From: Laburnicola sp. R22_1
Lineage: Eukaryota > Ascomycota > Dothideomycetes > Pleosporales > Didymosphaeriaceae
DNA: 64,000 nt
NCBI GenBank assembly: GCA_014281115.1
Contig: JACONQ010000011.1
Coordinates: 1,364,001-1,428,000 of the forward strand
Reading direction: 5' to 3'
The translations under genes were made by a program, and so were the position numbers. Shown here in pieces: positions 12,101 to 25,160 of the stretch (positions are counted from its first letter, which is position 1; the number at the start of each line of letters is the position of its first letter). The notes under the pieces were generated by a model, which saw only the letters and a list, made by a program, of their open reading frames with translations, made no database searches and was not told the origin of the DNA.

Positions 12101-13846
12101 CTAATTAATAGCAACCTTCGTTAGTCTTACATACTACCTAAAGGGTCAACAAGATCTAGAAAGCCATCTCAGAAGAGTAGCAGCTTCTTTATTAGCACAT
12201 ACTGGTTAGCATACGTAGCAGCCTCAGCTACAGTATTAAAAACACAATTTCACTACACTAAGCTACCTCCTAAGCCGCGTCTCTATAGAGATGTGATAAA
12301 AATGCCATCTCCACACAGGGAAGGCTTCCTCTAGGCTATGAAACAAGAAATTAGCAACGTGAAGCAAAAAGGCACGTATGAGAGGATTACCTAGCAGGAG
12401 TTCAACCCGCAAGACCAAGAGGTCCTCCCATTAATGTAGGTCTTCAAGTACAAGCTTAATAATCAAAGCTACCTTACGAAATATAAGGCCCGTATCTGCG
12501 TATGAGGCGATCTATAGGCGACTACCGAGGATACCTACGCAGCCACTCTAGCGGTTCGAATATTCCAAGCTCTAGTCGCTATAGCTGCCTACTTTAATAT
12601 GGAAATCCGTTAATATGATGCTGTCAACGCATTCACAAACGCTCAGCTCGTAACACCAGTCTATTGTCACTTACTAGAAGGATTCTCTGACCCTAACTAT
12701 CTATAGAGACTACGTTAAGCTCTATACGGCCTAAAGACCTCACCACTACTCTAGTATTAAGAGCTTATTAAGACGCTCACTAAGCTAGGCTTATGCGAAG
12801 TCAAAGACGTTCCTTGTCTATGGAAGAATGACAAGCTTCTAGTCTTCTTCTATGTGGATGACATTGTCATACTCTGCCTACCAGCCCACAAGGCTGCACT
12901 ACATAAATTCGAGCAGAAGCTCCTGCGCCGATATAAGATTCGATCTCTAGGAGAGCTTTAAACGTTCTGTGGCATTTAAACGCATAGAGACTATAAGAAT
13001 GGCTCTATCTAGCTATCACAAGCTTCATATATTAAGAAGCTGGCATAGAAGTATCCTTTACTAAAGCCATACACAAAGTTACTAGCTACCCCACTACCTC
13101 TAGAAGAGCTATTACTATCTAAGGATTAGGCAAATGACTTCACTAAGTACAGATATGCCTAGCTTGTAGGCTCTATAGGCTACGCGGCTGGAGCTACCTA
13201 ACCTAATGTCTTGAAAGCTCATTCTAAACTAGCTAAGTTTCTCACAAATCCATCTTCACGTTATCTTAACGCAGCCTACTAGACAATTGTCTACCTGCTA
13301 GGCACTAAAGATTAAGCTCTCTACTACACAGCCTCTATCTTAAACAAATTAGTCTATATAGCCAACCAGACTTAGCCTGAGTTCTTTAGAGCAACAGATG
13401 CGTCGTACGCCGATGATAAGATCACACGTAAGAGCTCACAAGGCTACATCTTCTTCCTATTTAGCGGACCTATAGACTAGAAAGCAACACTCCAACGCTG
13501 TATCACCAAGTCCACTATAGAAGCAGAGCTGGTCGCCGCATCGTCTGCAGGCACCGAACTAATCTAGTAGTAAAGAGTCTTTAAACAAATTGGCTTTAAT
13601 CTAGATTATAAACGCCTTCTATACTGTGACAATTAGCAGACTATTTGGCTTCTTACCTCTACTACGCCTCGTCTTAAGACTACTATACGGCACGTCGATA
13701 TCCATTATCACTGGCTACGCCAAGAAGCTTAATCCAACAACATTAACCTCTTATACATTCAGACAAGCTGTCAACCAGCTAACAGCCTCACTAAGCTGCT
13801 ACCTAGGCAGAAGCACAAAAACTGGGTTTCTCTTCTTTATTTTTAA
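9113..13846 (+). pseudogene. Copia gag-pol polyprotein, single frame with RIP stops
   Basis: From ATG 9113 to TAA 13846 one frame of 1577 codons runs without net indels, broken only by TAG/TAA and a few TGA stops. In order it shows a gag region, a zinc knuckle (CLCRDLHYWGQC near 9970), a protease region (LDPATNIYICNN near 10305), an integrase (GHPSNNAIDQL near 10790, then APHTKEQNGLAERLGRSLIE near 11250), a reverse transcriptase with catalytic YVDD at 12851-12862, and RNase H ending in DNQQT-like, RHVDIHYHWLRQEA and KLLPRQKH motifs. This order defines Ty1/Copia. It once encoded the proteins for particle assembly, reverse transcription and integration. The stop density rules out function. Confidence 0.93.
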
Positions 13847-14328
13847 CCATTTCCTTCTAAATAAGCTTCCCTACAGTATAGTACTCTTCCTGGTTTCTCC
13901 TATGTGGTTTTTACAGGTTTAACAAGGCTATATATTTACTAAGCTCTATCCTGTACACAGCTCTACGCTGTACCCCTACACTTTACTCAGCTCTATTATA
14001 TACTTAGCTTTACGCTGTATTTTACCTTTATATATAGAGCAAACATGCTCGCATTATATATTAAGCTCCACCTACAAGGCTTATCAACCTCAGCACAGAA
14101 CGCGAAGTAATAAGGATCTTAATACTGGCTCTAGGAGACGTCCTACTATTAGGGACGCCTGTAGTATAGAGCGAGGTCCACCAACACTATGACGGCGGAC
14201 GGCTACCTACCTAGGACTGCACTAATACAGAGACTAGTTCTTAACCTAAATACAGCTACCACACAAAGGCAGAGGGGGACCTATAGCCAATATTAGCTTT
14301 AAATATACGTTCAAACCTAAAGGGGGTG

Positions 14329-14497
14329 TGTAAGCAGCCTAGAGCTATGTTATATGACGACATTAGTCTTATAAGTTAGCTCGCCTACTATATACGAGCC
14401 TCTGATCACTCTATGTACGATACACAGGTATATACACATCTGAACACAGATACTTCTACGATATACACTTTCTACACATACTACCCAACTGCTTACA
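14329..14497 (+). repeat. Right LTR of Copia 1
   Basis: It has the same 169-bp length as the left LTR and the same TGTAAGCAG...CTGCTTACA ends, followed by the duplicated AATTA. More transition mutations have accumulated than in the left LTR. Confidence 0.93.
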
Positions 14498-14502
14498 AAT
14501 TA

Positions 14503-14844
14503 TTATTAGTAAGCATTGCTAGTAAATAGTTAGGATAGCGTAAATAGGGTATTAATTTTAGATCTATCTATATTATATAAGTATTAATAAGTATAGCAAA
14601 GTTAAGGTTAAACTTACTATAATAAACTAGATAGGTTATTATTTAAATAGTAGTTGTGTAAGTATTTCTAAAACTATAGTTAAGGAACACTAATAGAGAA
14701 GGGATAAGCGAATACAGCTATTAGAGATATGCCAGCGTGCTAGCTTTTAATATTACTATAGCTCCCCTTACTAGCAAAGTATAACAGTCGCATGTGATAG
14801 AAGTATAGTTATAGTATTTAAACTTTAGTTTAGCTCCTTGTGAG
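14503..14844. other. AT-rich spacer
   Basis: There is no coding sequence or recognisable repeat here. It separates the Copia element from the truncated 3' end of the PTH11-like gene, and is probably remnant transposon or RIP-affected DNA. Confidence 0.4.
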
Positions 14845-15664
14845 TCACTTATCGCCCAAAAAAAAAATTTCGGCCCCTTCTACCGACAAAATTGTGTCGG
14901 TTGCAACAATTCTAGGATTATTACACACCAGACCGGAGAGGAAGACCACCATAGCCCCGAGTCTCTTTCTCCGGGACGTCTTGAGATTTGCGACAGCGAA
15001 TATCGGTAACAAGAGGATAGCCACATCTGAGGCCAACCTAAAAGCCGCGATAGGAATAGCAAGAATCCCTGAAAGCGCTATGTTTTGAACAATGGAGAGG
15101 TATAAAGTGGTGAATGTGAATCCGGCATATACTATAACGTTTATGCACGGTCCGACAATAGCGCAAATTCGCAGCCACAGAAGTTGAAAGAAGAGCTGCA
15201 AGTACAGGATGAAGAATGTCACCTTTAGAAACAGATACGTAATCGGCACCACGATTAACAATACAAAGGCCGGGACTATGACCTCGTCGCTTCTAAGGGC
15301 GTCGAAGATGTCGTTTCCTTGGAGATTATCGTCGGCGATCCTTTGCGTAGAAAATAGGATGCAAGTGGCATATTGCACGAGTGTGCCAATGACTCCCATA
15401 CATAGTGTAGCTGTGAAGTGAATGTGTCAGTGAACCAATGAACACGGAGGGGTGACATCTCATACCGTCGTCCCAGCGGAATTTCTTTACCAACCATGCC
15501 TTGACGTACACGCGAACAGCAAGGAATATGAACATAAATCCTAATAGCACCGACGTGATGATAGTCAGGTGATCCCGAATAACGGTGGGATTGCCCCAGG
15601 TTGATTCGCTTCGCCTTATTGGCATGATGGAAGTTTCTGGACGAAGGACCGACTTTTGTTCCAT
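14845..15664 (-). CDS. PTH11/rhodopsin-like membrane protein gene, 3'-truncated
   Basis: Two exons on the minus strand: 15664-15466 and 15410-14845, with a 55-nt intron (GTATGAG donor, TTCACAG acceptor). The join reads FRWDDATLCMGVIGT, the conserved cytoplasmic-loop motif of the fungal rhodopsin-domain (SAT4/PTH11-type) integral membrane family. Several hydrophobic helices follow (IVPAFVLLIVVPITYLF, then IPIAAFRLASDVAILLLPIF and RKRLGAMVVFLSGLV). The spliced product is about 254 residues against the usual 350-400. The Cys-rich extracellular segment between helices is shortened, and after helix VII the frame runs through a poly-A tract into unrelated sequence. It is probably a non-functional or partial receptor-like gene, truncated where AT-rich DNA begins. 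Members of this family are proposed surface sensors; the ligand is unknown. Confidence 0.7.
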
Positions 15665-16880
15665 TGTGGCGGGCCCAAAAACATTTATGACAATTGTCAG
15701 AAAGCCAAACTAGATATATGTGCGCTCTATGAGCAATTGTACATGTCCGTCGAGATCGAGCTGCCGTGCCTCAGATCGGCCTTCGGGGCATACGTCCAGA
15801 GAACCCAGGATGGGGAATGCCGATAACTAGTAATTAGGTTTGCACGATTAGAAAAGAAACGTGCTTTTTAAAATCCACTTCTATAGCAGTTGGACACTAA
15901 TGCTCGTCCAATCTCTGCTGTCTCATAACTTGAATTTCGGACACCATCACTACGCCCTAACAACATTTCAGCCATACCTCGATCTCCTCCACACGTCGAG
16001 ATAGTAGATCCACTTCCAGCCATCTCGCTTCAACACTCATTCGTTCACGAAGTAGCCCCTACCCAGAAAATTATTCTCAAGTTTTTACTTTTCTCATATG
16101 GAAAGCTTAAACAGCCAATCCCATGCCTAACGCCGTCCAATGCAATGCGTAGAAAATAAACTATCTAAGCACAACACGACAAACTCATCATACGCAACAA
16201 GAATGTCTTTCGCATACTTGAATGCTGCCAAACTCAACTCACCCATCACGTTCCAAGACCACCACAGCAATGCACCGTGTTCAACTCACTATTCCTAGAT
16301 ATCCAAGCAAATACCCACATACATGTACTACTATCATCGCAATCACCAGCCTCCCATTCAACATCCGGATCCAACACTAACCCTAGAGATAACCATGACT
16401 TCACCGAGGAAACATTAAAACTAAGTGTGTGCGTGAAACCTTGATTTTATTTGATAAACAGCTTAGAATATATGGAACTCCATGTAGCTGCGGATACGTA
16501 TATTTCCGGTAGTCTGTCTTTATTGAATACCTACGTTTGAGACTGGGAGTGTCGCTTGCTTTGCTTTGGTATTTGTGTTATTGTGGTTTTATGCAATGTG
16601 TTTTCATCTAGCCAGTGGGTGGGCATGTGAGGGCATGGATGGATAAGGGTGTTTGGAAACGTCTGAGAGTGAGAAAATAGTATCACAAGACCGCGCGGGT
16701 CGCGAAAAACACTTGTGAATGCGAAAAATGCCAAACCCAACGCCCCTGCTCAATAGGAAAACCAACCTGGCACTTACGCACCCGCCCACCCACACACGCA
16801 CACGAAACCCAACAACAAACGAAATTGTGAAGCTCTCCCATCGACATCGAACCTCGGGACACCCACATCCACATCACGAA
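15665..16880. other. Intergenic, GC-balanced, no supported gene
   Basis: It holds the 5' flank of the PTH11-like gene followed by non-repetitive sequence. Short frames on the minus strand at 16530-16970 have composition typical of chance ORFs (His/Pro/Ser-rich) and no domain. The AT-rich block starts at about 16,885. Confidence 0.45.
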
Positions 16881-17012
16881 CCATCTACTAGCAATTAGAT
16901 AAGATTTAATAGGGCCGCTCCTATAGCTAACCTTCACTCTTCTAGTAATAGTTATATATAAGTACACTAGTTATTTTACTAATTTTTTTGAATTACATTT
17001 TATAAGTTTTAT

Positions 17013-17385
17013 AATGCGTTAATTTATCTCCTTAGAAGTAGGATAATAAAGGCTTTTATCTTAAATAATATAATGGTCGCATTGTTTATTTAGTGTTAAC
17101 CAACCTTTTTAACCCCCTTTTTTAATTTAAGCCTGCGTAGGTTAGGATAGCGAGCTTGTACTGCGCTAACCCTTTTTATTAACACCTTAAAACGCTTTTA
17201 TATATCTATAACATAGGAGAAATAACTGCTATTATTATAATATTTTTATTAGAAACCTCTTAGTCACAAAAAAACTAAATAATATAATAAAAATGTAGAG
17301 CCCTCTGCTTAGTAATTAAAAAGAGCGTAAAAAGGTAATATAATTATAAAAAAGCGCGATTAAACTACTAAGCTATAAGTTATAT
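17013..17385 (+). repeat. Fold-back MITE arm interrupted by a small repeat
   Basis: The segment TTATCTCCTTAGAAGTAGGA...CTTAAATAATATAAT (to 17072) belongs to the dispersed arm repeat that occurs around 23731, 31020, 38803, 39205 and 40556. It stops abruptly and resumes at about 17275 (AAATAATATAATAAAAA...) after about 200 bp of another repeat starting GGTCGCATTGTTTATT. That inserted piece is a deleted version of the repeat at 25663-26816. Roughly 11 bp (AAATAATATAAT-like) are found on both sides, possibly a target duplication. Confidence 0.6.
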
Positions 17386-17651
17386 AATATATTAAATTAA
17401 TTCTATCTAGAGATAAAATTATATAATAAAGGTTTTTATTTTAAATAATATAATAAAAAAGCAACTTAAAAGCCTTCTATTTAGTAAATAAAAAAGTAAC
17501 TTAAAAACCTTCTATTTAGTAAATAAAAAAATAAGTTTTATTATACTATTTATTTAGCTATAGTTTATTAAATTAACTCTACCTAGGGATTATAATAGTT
17601 TATACCTATCTCTCTTCTAATTATATCTTATTACTTTTTTTATATTTAGTT

Positions 17652-17938
17652 TGTCCGTACACTATATAGGCAAGGACACCTAAGAGGGTTAAGGTTTTAA
17701 TATTATCGCATAATAGCATTATGTAGGGATTATATAATATCTGTGCGCCGCAGCCTATATATTGCAGGATCTTCTCCTTTCTATTTGCACTCTTTCTAAA
17801 GATAAGTAATTAATACTAAGTTAGTTTTATTATATTATTTCTTTTTCTTATATAATTATTTTGTATACCTTCTATACTTACTAGTATAAAGTATTAGATA
17901 TTAATATCTATATAGCTAGCTATAAAGCCTATTTAATA
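17652..17938 (+). repeat. Left LTR of Copia 2
   Basis: The 287-bp repeat starts TGTCCGTACA and ends CCTATTTAATA. It is homologous over its length to 25161-25439, with mostly transition differences and a short length difference near the start. Confidence 0.85.
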
Positions 17939-19483
17939 CTAATTAGTAGTTAACTAATTCTTAACTGCAAATTAGTAAAAGTAAAAATAGATTATACAAG
18001 TTATTATTAGCTATATAATTTGTTTTATTATACTCTATTCTCTATACATAAGAGGATAGTAGATTAAACCTTTATAAAGTTAGTAAGTAACTATTACTAC
18101 TATATAAAATAAAAGAAGCGATTATATAAGACGTATAAAATCTATTCTTATTTATAGAAATAGTAAATTAACTCTTTTATTAAGTTAGTAAGTAGATGTT
18201 GCTACTATGCAAAATTTAAGAGGAGATAGTGCACTAAGCACACTACTAGTAACTATATAAATATATAGTTAAATAATAATAAACTCTAATAAAGTGCAAC
18301 TTTCTATATAACTAACCTATTAAACAAACTAGTTATATAATAACTACCCCTACTACTACTACTTTGCATAAAGCCCCTACCTTTACCACTTCTATCTTAT
18401 AAAATAACACTAATATACCTAAATATACTAGACTATATAATAAGTATACTAAAGGAATAGGAATATTAGAGGCAATACGGCGTAAGGGAATAAGACCTAA
18501 GTACTAAAAGAATAAAATTAACTTAGTAGATAATCCTTTTCTATTAAAAATACAATTTTATGTAGTATATACTATTGCTAATTATCATATATTATACTAA
18601 AAAGGAATAGTTTTCTTAGAATTATTCTAGAAAGACTTTAAAGGATAGGAAGAATACTATTTTTTAAAGTTAAACTATGCGTTTAGGAGAAAGCTTATTA
18701 TAGTTCTAGAAGAAAAGAGTGTTATACTAAGAATAGATACTAGAGCTATAAGTACTAGTAGACTATATAAAGTAGTCTAAGGTAATATAGATATTACTTA
18801 TATATTACTATCTTTACTAGCTTATTTAACTTCTTATATGCAAATACTAAGGCTAATCTTAAAGATATCTAAGCTAGTTAGGCTTTTATATAAACTTAAA
18901 TAGAGTAAGCCACTATTACTATAGGCACCTATATAGCTGCAGGTCCCTATAGATATCTTAAGAGAACCTTTATATAAGTACTAAGGACAATTTTATTTAT
19001 ATAAATAACTAAATAAACTACTACTCTTTATATATAGTACCTAACTACTATTTTGCCTATTTGCTTATAATTATTAAACGCTATATAGAATAGAGCTACT
19101 ACTAGTTAAATGCGAATTATAGACACTATACTAATTTATATAAACTAAGCCTATATTATAATCTAACCTATATAAGCTTTTACCTAAGTACAACCTACCT
19201 CCTTAGAGAATTCTAGCTAATAAGATAATCTAATTTTAAAAGGTATAGAATAAGGATAATAACTATACTAGAGCTCTATATAATATTTTAGTAAATAAGA
19301 CTAGGATCTTTATAGATCTATGTAGATGCCTAGATATTACTAAGAATTAATATATAGATATTTTTCTAGATATTCTTACTAGCTATACAGTATAGTATTA
19401 TCTCTAAACTATCTGCCTTAAATAATTATAGAAGTGCTTATACAAAGCACTTAATAATTACTTTAATACTACTATTAACTATG

Positions 19484-19604
19484 GTTTTTTTTACGACTAA
19501 GGGGTTTCTAATAAAAATATTACAATAATAGCAGTTATCCCTCCTGCTGTTGTTAATATAGAAAAGCGTTTCAAGATGATATTAACAAAAAGGGGTTAGC
19601 GCGT
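19484..19604 (-). repeat. Short dispersed repeat (about 120-bp family), copy inside Copia 2
   Basis: This is the reverse complement of the family seen at 21514, 26698 and 52950. The diagnostic cores are GGGGTTTCTAATAAAAATATT and GGGGTTAGCGCGTT. It interrupts the gag part of Copia 2. Confidence 0.7.
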
Positions 19605-21513
19605 TGGCCTAAGCTCGCTAAGCGACTATTACCTATAACTAGTATTAGATAGACTAGACTATAATAATATTTATATAATACTAGCGCAAGAATCCTAATA
19701 AGAGTTTGCACAAAGTTTTAATAGTAATAATTAATAGGCTTACCCTTATATAAAGAGTATTAGGTGTAGACTTTGCTAGGAAAATCTCTTATTATACTAC
19801 TATTATATAAGTATACTATAAATACCTAGAGCTAGAGTAGGCTATATTTACTCTTAAGCCTACTTATAAAGCTCTATTTACTAATCTCTATATATTAATC
19901 TAAGTTATAATTAATTACTAATCTAATTAGTACCTATAAAAGGCTAATATATACTACACTAATTGCAAATATAACTTTTCTATATAAAAAGAAAGATTAC
20001 TAGGCTCTTATAGATAAGAATTTTATAGACAATTTATACTATTATTATTATAATTTAGATCCTAATTAAATAATATTTATATAAGACTAAAGAAGTGTTT
20101 TGTGTATTATTAAAAAGGTTATTAGTTTTCTAATTATTTGCGTAATAAGCGTACCTATATAATAAGGTAGTATATTACCTTTTATAAAAAGCATAATAAT
20201 AAAACGCCTTTATACAAAACTATTTAGTTCTATATTTAGAATATAGAAGGATATAATAATAAAGAACCTGCTTTACACAAAAAAAAGAAGTAGAGTAAAG
20301 ATAATAAGAATAATAATAATTAAGTGTTCTATCTAACTACTACTACCTATTTTTACTATATAACTAGCGAACATATCTATAAGATAGAGCTAGAGGAGTG
20401 TATAGAATAGTTTATTCTTAAAAATTAATACTATATAATATACTAAGGTAAACTATAGAATATAGGTATAGCAAGAATTTCTACTATTAGTAAAGCATAG
20501 GCTGCATAGCTAGAGGTATACGTATAAGAGAATTTCTATATAAAGATTAATTAGATATCTAGCAACACTAACATTAGCTTTAAAGGTTAGAACTTATAAG
20601 GATTTCTAGAAACTATATAAATTATAAATCTAATAGGAATAGTTACCTACTATATTCTAGACACTCTAACACTATTTTTACTATTACTAATAGATACTAA
20701 TAAGATAGGTGCCTACTTTAATAATGTTTTAGATATTATTATATAAAAGAATAGCATAACTATACCTATTATACGCAAATAGGGACACCCTTTTTTAATA
20801 TTAGTAAGGAAGAAACTATGTCTTTCTTTACTAAATAAGAACTCTATTACCTTTATTAATAATTTAGATATTTTTATATAAAAAGACTTTAGAAAATACT
20901 TACTAATACTAGCTATACAGTAGATACTACTATACTAAATAAAATTTAGAAGTTTTACTACTATTATTAATTATATAAATAAGTCCTATATTACTTTAAG
21001 TTTACTATTAAAAATAACACCTACTTTAACTATAAGATTATTATTAATATTATATATATTAGAACTAGAGACGCACTATATATTATTTTAAGCTGCAATC
21101 TTTTTACAATTAATATCTATATAAGATCTATAGGAAGCCCTTTATAAATACTAGATTAATATTTACTAAGGCCTACCTAACTATATTATATATAATCTAG
21201 GTACAAACTTTGTATTAAATAAGTTTAGAAACTATATAAAAATTATTAGCGTAATCTATAGGCAGATGCCTATTGAAGTATACTAGGTAATAGGAAAGGT
21301 TAAGTGTTTACACGCACCTCTTTATAAAGCCTTTAATATTCTTAAGGCTAAACTAAAAAATTATATAAATAAGGAGAATATTCTCTAAACAGCTATTAAA
21401 GCTATTAATAATACTATAGGCCTAGATTGCCTTATACCTACACTACTAGTCTTTAGTGTATATTCTAAAATTAGTATAGATTCTTTTTTATTACCTAATA
21501 TTATTACACATGT

Positions 21514-21633
21514 AACGCGCTAACCCTTTTTATTAACACTACCTTAAAACGCTTTTCTGTGTATACAACAGCAGAAGGAATATCTACTATTATTATAATA
21601 TTTTTATTAGAAACCTCTTAGTCGCAAAAAAAC
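21514..21633 (+). repeat. Short dispersed repeat, copy at the integrase end of Copia 2
   Basis: It begins GCGCTAACCCTTTTTATTAA and ends near CTTAGTCGCAAAAAAAC. It sits directly after the integrase motif of the polyprotein, splitting integrase from reverse transcriptase. Confidence 0.72.
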
Positions 21634-23730
21634 AAACCACTACTATATTATTACACATACAAATACTATATAAAAGGCAATAAAAATATTATTAAAGATA
21701 AGGAATAAAACTAATATTAATTATTTACTAAATACCTATAATAGTCTATTAGTAGTTTATAAAGTCCTTAAGCTCCTACTTAAATTTAAGGTTATAGTCT
21801 AGAGAGAAAAAAGTGGATAAATAGGCCTATATAAGATTAAGAGCATTAAGAATAGAGATATAATTCTTAATCTAGAAAATAGTCTAGTAAAGTTTTACTA
21901 TACGCAAGTTAAATTATACTATTATAAAAAAATTACACTTTTTTACTATTATATAAAGTAGATAATATTATCTCTACGCAAAGGGATCCTTTAGAAAAAA
22001 GGAAAAGAGGCTACCTAAGAAAGAATACTATATTCCTTTCCTAGAAAAAAATAAGTAATTAGGAATTGTCTCTAAAGCTCTATATAAAAGTTATAATTAT
22101 AACACCTAGAGTACCTTTTAAAGAGTTAGATTATATAGAGATAGACGCTTTTATTAATAGTATATTTAAGATTCTTCTCTTTAATCTATTTAAGTATAAA
22201 GGTAGAATTTTTAACCTCTGCCTTATATAAGAAGTTAAAAGTAAAACTACTTAACTATATAAGAAATTCTACTTTATATTTGCTAGCTACTCTAATAAGG
22301 AGAAGTATAAAATCCTTACCTAATTACCTACTATTTAAAAAATAAGCTAGCGCCTACTTCTTATATTAGAAGCAAGCCTTTAGGTAATATATAGAATATA
22401 TTTTAAACTATAAGATATTACTTAGGCCTATATTTAGTCTACTAACAAACTAAACTATACACTTTATACTAAACTACCTAAGGAACTACGTATAAACTTT
22501 CTATAAGATATAATCTTCTATATTATATAACTACTCTATAGTGCAGCTAAATTAGGTCTTTACCAGTTTAAGACCTACTATAACTACTATAAAGAGAAAC
22601 TTAGTATAAAGACTTTATTATATAATTTATATCTACTTATTACTAATAAAGGAGAATACACCTTTAGGATTACTAGCCTTTAGATAGATAATACTCTTAG
22701 TATTGTTAGTAAGAACTTTGTATAAAAAAAAGAGCTAAAGAAAGTAGCCTTCTATATAAAGGATAAGACTATTCTTACTAAGGACTAACTTATTAAGTTT
22801 AATAGTAGAAGAATTTAGCTTATATATAATACTATAGTTCTTATATAGAAAGGTTAAGCAAAGGGCCTTTGTATAATTAATTCTAAAGATAAAAATACTA
22901 CTTAGAGGTATATAGAGTAGCATATAAAAGACGCTTATATTATATTTATATACTAACTAGAAGCTGTATTTAGTTTGTCTATTGCTACTTAGACTATATC
23001 ACCCTTATATAAAGATATTAAGATATTAAATACATAAATCTAATAGCAAATTAATAATAGTAAGTGTAGTTTTACCTTTATACTATTAGATCTCTATTAT
23101 ACAAAGCTATTTATCTTTACTAATAGTTTATTTGCTAATAATAGAGACCTAAGCTTATAGCTAGAATTTCTAATTACTCTAGGTAATAAGTATTATATAG
23201 GTAATAGTAATAACTTTAATACCTTAGCAAATATTATACACTAGAATTTAACTAAGTGTAAGAGAGTAATAAGGAGTATTCTTGCTAGCAAGCTATATAG
23301 TATAGTAGGAGGCTTTAATAATACTATTACTATTAGTATAACTCTCTAGAAGATTATATATACGCTTAGTCTGTTACTAATTTCTATAGTTATCTATATA
23401 GATTTAAAGTCTCTCTATAACTACTTTATATAACTAGAAACTATAAATATAAAGCGCTTTATAATTAATATTATATTACTTTGCAAATTATATAAATACT
23501 GTAAGATCTCTAAAATTAGATAGATTAATAGAAAAGATAACCCTGCTAATACCTATATAAAGAAGGCCCTAAACTAGACTCTAGAGTCCTTAATCTCTAG
23601 TAATATCTTAATAATTACTATTAAAGTATTAGTAAATTACCTTAACCCTGCCTACGCAAGCTCTTTCTAGCCTTTATATAGAACTATTTCCTTATTATTT
23701 ATTTATTTTTTTGCGTAATATGTGGCGTTA

Positions 23731-23830
23731 AATTAACTACCTAGGGGTAGCACGACAAAGGCTTTCATTTTAAATAACATGACAAAAAAAGCAGAGCCCC
23801 CTACTTAGTAATTAAAAAGAGCGTGAAATT
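23731..23830 (+). repeat. Fold-back MITE arm, single copy
   Basis: This is one of the least mutated copies of the arm: AACTACCTAGGGGTAGCACG, then GCAGAGCCCCCTACTTAG. A (TA)n stretch follows at about 23855-23872. It lies within Copia 2, downstream of RNase H. Confidence 0.65.
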
Positions 23831-23869
23831 GCGTAATATATTTATTTAATTCTTTATATATATATATAT

Positions 23870-25160
23870 ATATATTACTTAAAAATACAAATTTTTCTAT
23901 CTATTATTTATAAAAAAAGAAGAGACATAATATATATTTATGTAAAGAAGAGTCTTTTTATTTTAGTATTAATAGATAATATCTAGTATTACCTACCCTA
24001 TTACTCTAGCCCTATTCTATATAATAATTGCACCTAGCACTATAGCTCTACTATACGCAAGAACTATATAATTCTACTTAAAAGCCTACTAGTGTACGGC
24101 ACTTAATAAAGGGCCTAGGCCTAGTTATACTACTATAATAGTAGGCGTATAGAGTGCTCCTAAGGCAACTACGTAACTAGACTAACAGCCTATAGAAATA
24201 TTTTTTATATTAAATAATTTTAGCAGCTTATGAATATAGGTCTATACTAGCTAAAAGAATAATATTAATAATATATAAAGATATATACGCAATATTAAGT
24301 TCTTAAGCCTATTTTAAAGTTAGTATTTATATAAAAGCAAACCTATAAGAATTAAAGAAACTTATATTAATAGAGATATTCTAGAAGAATATATAGTTTA
24401 TATAGGAACTAGTAGGGAGGGTAATATATATTCTTCTATCTAGAAGATTATACATAATAAGATTAAAGCTAAGAAAGCTAACTTAGTTATTAGCTAGTAT
24501 AAGTGCTATTATCTATAGCAAGTTAGCACTATATAAAGATAAGATATTATATAATAAAAGGCATAGTTTAGCACTATATAAAAATAGGGGATTAGATTAA
24601 TAAAAAAGAAAAGAGCTAGAAAGAAGAGATATATAGAGAGAGATATTTAAAGTAGAAGATAAGAGAAAAAAGAATAGAGAAAGGAAAGCCTACTTTATAT
24701 ACCTTTCTCTTCTATCTAGAGCCTTAATTCCTACTCTTTATTAGTGTTTGTTTTTCCTTATTTAATATTATATAATTACCTAATATTACTACCTACATAA
24801 ATAATATAAATAGGTCTACTTATTATATAAGAAATAAACTAAGAAAAAAGAACTCTATATAAATAATATATTATTACTATAATTTTATTATTAACTGCGT
24901 AATCTTATCCTTAACTACTATTAAATAGACTACTACTTTACTACTAATAAGCCTCATTACGCCTCTAGTAAATAGTAGTAAAGTATAACAAATAGCTACT
25001 TAATAGAATCTTCCTACTAATTAGAGTAGACTAGCTAGAGTAGAAGACGTACAAATAAGGAAATAATAAATAGATAAGATAAATATTAGCAAGTAGATAG
25101 TTTGTATAGAGAAAGGGAGAACTACTAATAGTAATTTTAAAATAAAAAGTTACTAGTATT
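23870..25160. other. 3' non-coding part of Copia 2
   Basis: Very AT-rich sequence between the RNase H remnant and the right LTR. No frame is readable and no second element is evident. Confidence 0.4.

Larger units (their letters stand above)
8858..14497 (+). mobile_element. Copia LTR retrotransposon 1 (complete, RIP-mutated)
   Basis: Two 169-bp LTRs bound the element; both start TGTAAGCAGC and end CTGCTTACA. The 5-bp target duplication AATTA is present at 8853-8857 and 14498-14502. A purine tract (AAAGGGGG, 14319-14326) precedes the right LTR. The interior carries gag, protease, integrase, reverse transcriptase and RNase H in Copia order in one frame. It inserted about 120 bp from the end of the Fot1-like transposon. 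I could not assign a primer binding site with confidence. Confidence 0.95.
18420..23690 (+). pseudogene. Copia-type polyprotein remnant
   Basis: Translation gives recognisable blocks separated by stops: gag-like EAIRRKGIRPKY (about 18470) and FLELF.KDFKG (about 18610); integrase GTNFVLNKFRNYIKII and GLDCLIPTLLVFSVYSKI (about 21190-21480); KVIVQREKSGQIGLYKI (about 21800); reverse transcriptase KGRIFNLCLI, LPKELRINFL and KTLLYNLYLLITNKGEYTF (about 22200-22670); and RNase H ending in INRKDNPANTYIKKAL (about 23530-23570). Integrase before reverse transcriptase marks Copia. Small repeat insertions at 19484 and 21514 break the frame, on top of dense TAG/TAA stops. Approximate ends only; no function remains. 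Confidence 0.8.

Noticed and set aside
16530..16970. Minus-strand frames of 65-94 codons
   Set aside because: Overlapping chance frames rich in His, Ser and Pro; no splice sites, domain or start context support them.
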